This document shows, one piece after another, positions 6,234 to 7,432 of a stretch of 7,432 nucleotides of DNA (position 1 is the first letter of the stretch; every line of letters starts with the position of its first letter). A program made the position numbers and the translations under genes. The DNA comes from Deltaproteobacteria bacterium (GTDB lineage: Bacteria; Desulfobacterota; Desulfarculia; Adiutricales; Adiutricaceae): positions 1 to 7,432 of the forward strand of contig JAITJP010000006.1 in the NCBI GenBank assembly GCA_031278835.1, in the 5' to 3' direction. Under the pieces are notes generated by a model. It was not told the origin of the DNA. It did not search any database and saw only the letters and a list, made by a program, of their open reading frames with translations.

Positions 6234-6813
6234 TTAATTTTTCTTTACCGAAATTTTATTTGAAAAAATTTCCCGAATTTGATATCTTATAATCAAGCGG
6301 AGTTCTTTCTGTCCGATTAACTTTCCTTCATAGAGAGTTATAACCCCCAAAGAGGTTAATTCAACTGGCCGGGCGACCGGCTTTTCAGGTAAAAATTTTT
6401 TCGTTGGTCCTGAAAAAATTTATTGACATTTTAGAAAGAATAGTCTATACATTCAAAACAATCTCACCGCGGCGCCTTAGGCGAGGGTCCGTGGCCTCCA
6501 TAAATTCTTCTTTGGGACTTTCCTTTATTCTAACCGTTTCCAGATGTCCTCGCGGGACTCTCGCTCGAGTCTTGATGAAAATTAAGTTCAGCGGAGTTTC
6601 CCCTTGGCCTAAATTAATTTGGGCTCGGAAAGTTTCAATTTTTTTACCCTCATTTAATTGAGAGTCTAAAATTCCTTACCCAAATATATGGCTTGACATA
6701 CTGGGCGGCTTAACGTATTATTAGCCCATCCATGAAATTCAAACCCTCCACAGCTGTCTTTCTCTTAGGGACTCTATTTTGGCTGACCCTAGAATGAGAG
6801 TAATAGTTTTTTT
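6234..6813 (-). pseudogene. Frameshifted remnant of an unidentified protein gene
   Basis: Reading the minus strand from high to low coordinates gives protein-like pieces in alternating frames. 6813-6742: 24 codons (..TITLILGSAKIESLRERQLW..). 6764-6666: 32 codons plus stop (..FEFHGWANNTLSRP..AIYLGKEF). 6675-6445: 76 codons plus stop (..KIETFRAQINLGQGETPLN.. and TRARVPRGHLETVRIKESP..). 6419-6234: 61 codons plus stop (..PVARPVELTSLGVITLYEGK.., ending KISVKKN). No start codon or ribosome site opens any piece, and at least three frame changes would be needed to join them. The order of motifs (LxLGS..R..L, then xVPRGxxxxV, then xPVxxxxLGxxxxYEGK) loosely recalls the C-terminal part of D-alanyl-D-alanine carboxypeptidases (PBP5/S11 family), but the gap between the last two motifs is too long and no catalytic motif is visible, so that identity is only a guess. 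The low GC compared with the intact genes fits decay. Confidence 0.45.
6693..6721 (+). promoter_or_regulatory. Near-consensus sigma-70-type promoter
   Basis: TTGACA at 6693-6698 (perfect) and TATTAT at 6716-6721 (five of six bases match TATAAT) are separated by 17 bp. The start of transcription would fall near 6728. The first ATG downstream is at 6732 and opens a 21-codon ORF with a signal-peptide-like sequence (6732-6797). The promoter lies inside, and antisense to, the decayed gene on the minus strand, so it may be newly formed or fortuitous. No longer gene follows it. Confidence 0.4.
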
Positions 6814-6925
6814 TCAGAGTTCACCATACTTCAAAGCAAATCTATTCATCAAAATAACAATAATTCAACTCCGTAAAAAAAAATCCACTTCGTCCGCGGT
6901 TGATGTTAACTAAGGTTAAAGTGTT

Positions 6926-6957
6926 CTTTTAATTCACTATTAACGGTGAGTTAAAAG
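6926..6957. other. 12-bp hairpin in AT-rich DNA
   Basis: CTTTTAATTCAC (6926-6937) pairs with GTGAGTTAAAAG (6946-6957) around an 8-base loop, with a single T-G wobble. No T-run follows on either strand, so a terminator role is not supported. It could be an operator-like inverted repeat or a structural element. Confidence 0.5.
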
Positions 6958-7115
6958 GTATCTGTTGCCTTGTTTATTTTAAGAAGTATTTTGGTTATAA
7001 TTTAGATTGTTTAAACTGTTTGATTCTATTGCATTTTTTTCTAACTTTATTAGAGTTTATTAATCTAAATTAATTTTCACTTTAATATAAAGACTTGTAT
7101 ATATTAACTTTTCGT

Positions 7116-7153
7116 AGTCAACTAACATTCACTATATAGAATTTTAGTTGACT
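7116..7153. other. Perfect 10-bp inverted repeat
   Basis: AGTCAACTAA (7116-7125) and TTAGTTGACT (7144-7153) are exact reverse complements separated by 18 bases. The arm size and spacing would suit a dimeric DNA-binding protein or a cruciform, and no gene lies within it. On the minus strand it is downstream of the gene that ends at 7375. Confidence 0.5.
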
Positions 7154-7302
7154 TGTTTCAGAGGTCTGCTTAAAGAATAAAATCTATTTAGCTTGGCGCC
7201 TCTCAAAGGGACCTTTAAGTCCGATTAATCACGATTTTTTGGAGTTTTTTCGTTTTTTTGGCTATTAAAATCCCTGGTTTTTATCGCACGGAAAATTGAG
7301 CC

Positions 7303-7369
7303 TCAAAGCTCAGCCCCAGACATTGGCCCAGAGCCCAAAAGCTAAGGCTTTTCAAAGCTCGGCCCCAGA
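7303..7369. repeat. 18-bp direct repeat downstream of the right-hand gene
   Basis: TCAAAGCTCAGCCCCAGA at 7303-7320 and TCAAAGCTCGGCCCCAGA at 7352-7369 differ at one base and are 49 bp apart. Between them AAAAGC (7337-7342) pairs with GCTTTT (7347-7352), a short stem that could contribute to termination of the minus-strand gene ending at 7375, though the T-run is only four bases. Confidence 0.65.
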
Positions 7370-7374
7370 TTAGC

Positions 7375-7432
7375 CTAAAAAGGCGGCCCCACAAAATCGC
7401 TGTACTCACCCGGCGTTTGCCAGACCATCAAC
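7375..7432 (-). CDS. C-terminal end of a gene running out of the window
   Basis: On the minus strand an open frame enters from the right edge and gives 18 codons ending ..GEYSDFVGPPF before a TAG stop at 7375-7377. Codon choice (GTG, GGG, CCG) resembles the intact genes, and hairpin and repeat elements start right after the stop, as expected at a gene end. It is too short to name a family, and with only 18 codons the frame itself is not certain. Confidence 0.4.
   Translation of the reverse strand, partial: LMVWQTPGEYSDFVGPPF

Larger units (their letters stand above)
6841..7300. other. Long AT-rich stretch without a gene
   Basis: About 460 bp with many stops in all frames. The part from 6900 to 7190 is mostly A and T. 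Apart from the two inverted repeats listed separately (6926-6957 and 7116-7153) and a T-rich patch at 7235-7259, I see no coding signal, RNA gene or mobile element in it. The TATAAT at 6996-7001 has no acceptable -35. Confidence 0.7.

Noticed and set aside
6996..7001. TATAAT as a promoter in the AT-rich right part
   Set aside because: No -35 at a usable distance and no gene downstream.
1..7432. CRISPR array, tRNA, rRNA or insertion sequence
   Set aside because: No regularly spaced short repeats with unique spacers of array type, no T-arm GTTCGAxTC signature, no transposase frame and no paired terminal repeats were seen.

Overview
The window reads as part of a host-associated or otherwise reducing bacterial chromosome, most likely from the Desulfobacterota (Deltaproteobacteria). 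That placement is an inference from protein style: a soluble GAF-PAS histidine kinase, an NtrC-type sigma-54 activator, and an M48 (Ste24/HtpX-like) membrane protein. The three intact genes are moderately GC-rich and unusually full of GGCC. The spacers between them are long, AT-rich and contain decayed material. Coding density is low for a bacterium, about 4.5 kb of 7.4 kb.

Layout. 1-529: AT-rich non-coding DNA with an imperfect tandem array. Its two best units (89 and 90 bp) lie directly upstream of the first gene, and the heptamer TTTACTA recurs seven times. 530-2245 (+): soluble sensor histidine kinase. 2246-2385: short spacer with a 9-bp hairpin. 2386-3879 (+): sigma-54-dependent response regulator (REC, AAA+, Fis-type HTH). 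3880-4529: non-coding, with back-to-back hairpins and then an extended -10 promoter that opens onto a foldable stretch ending at a T9 run, a candidate small RNA or long leader. 4530-5846 (+): polytopic membrane protein of the M48 peptidase fold whose zinc ligands have all been replaced, so a pseudoprotease. 5820-5903: a 41/42-bp tandem duplication spanning its stop codon. 5904-6230: GC-rich hairpins, palindromes and decamer repeats. 6234-6813 (-): fragments of a frameshifted old gene. Within it on the + strand are a good sigma-70 promoter and a tiny signal-peptide-like ORF. 6841-7300: very AT-rich, no gene, two inverted repeats. 7303-7369: an 18-bp direct repeat. 7375-7432 (-): the last 18 codons of a gene running in from beyond the window.

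How they may work together. The kinase and regulator are co-oriented and adjacent, with matching catalytic motifs, and almost certainly form one two-component pair that activates sigma-54 promoters. No sigma-54 (-24/-12) promoter was recognised here, so the targets probably lie elsewhere. The membrane pseudoprotease follows in the same direction after 650 bp with its own likely promoter. A functional link with the two-component pair is possible but rests only on position.

The points most worth following up are the inactivated M48 protein, the structured leader or small RNA in front of it, the phased TTTACTA array before the kinase, and the antisense gene remnant near the right end.
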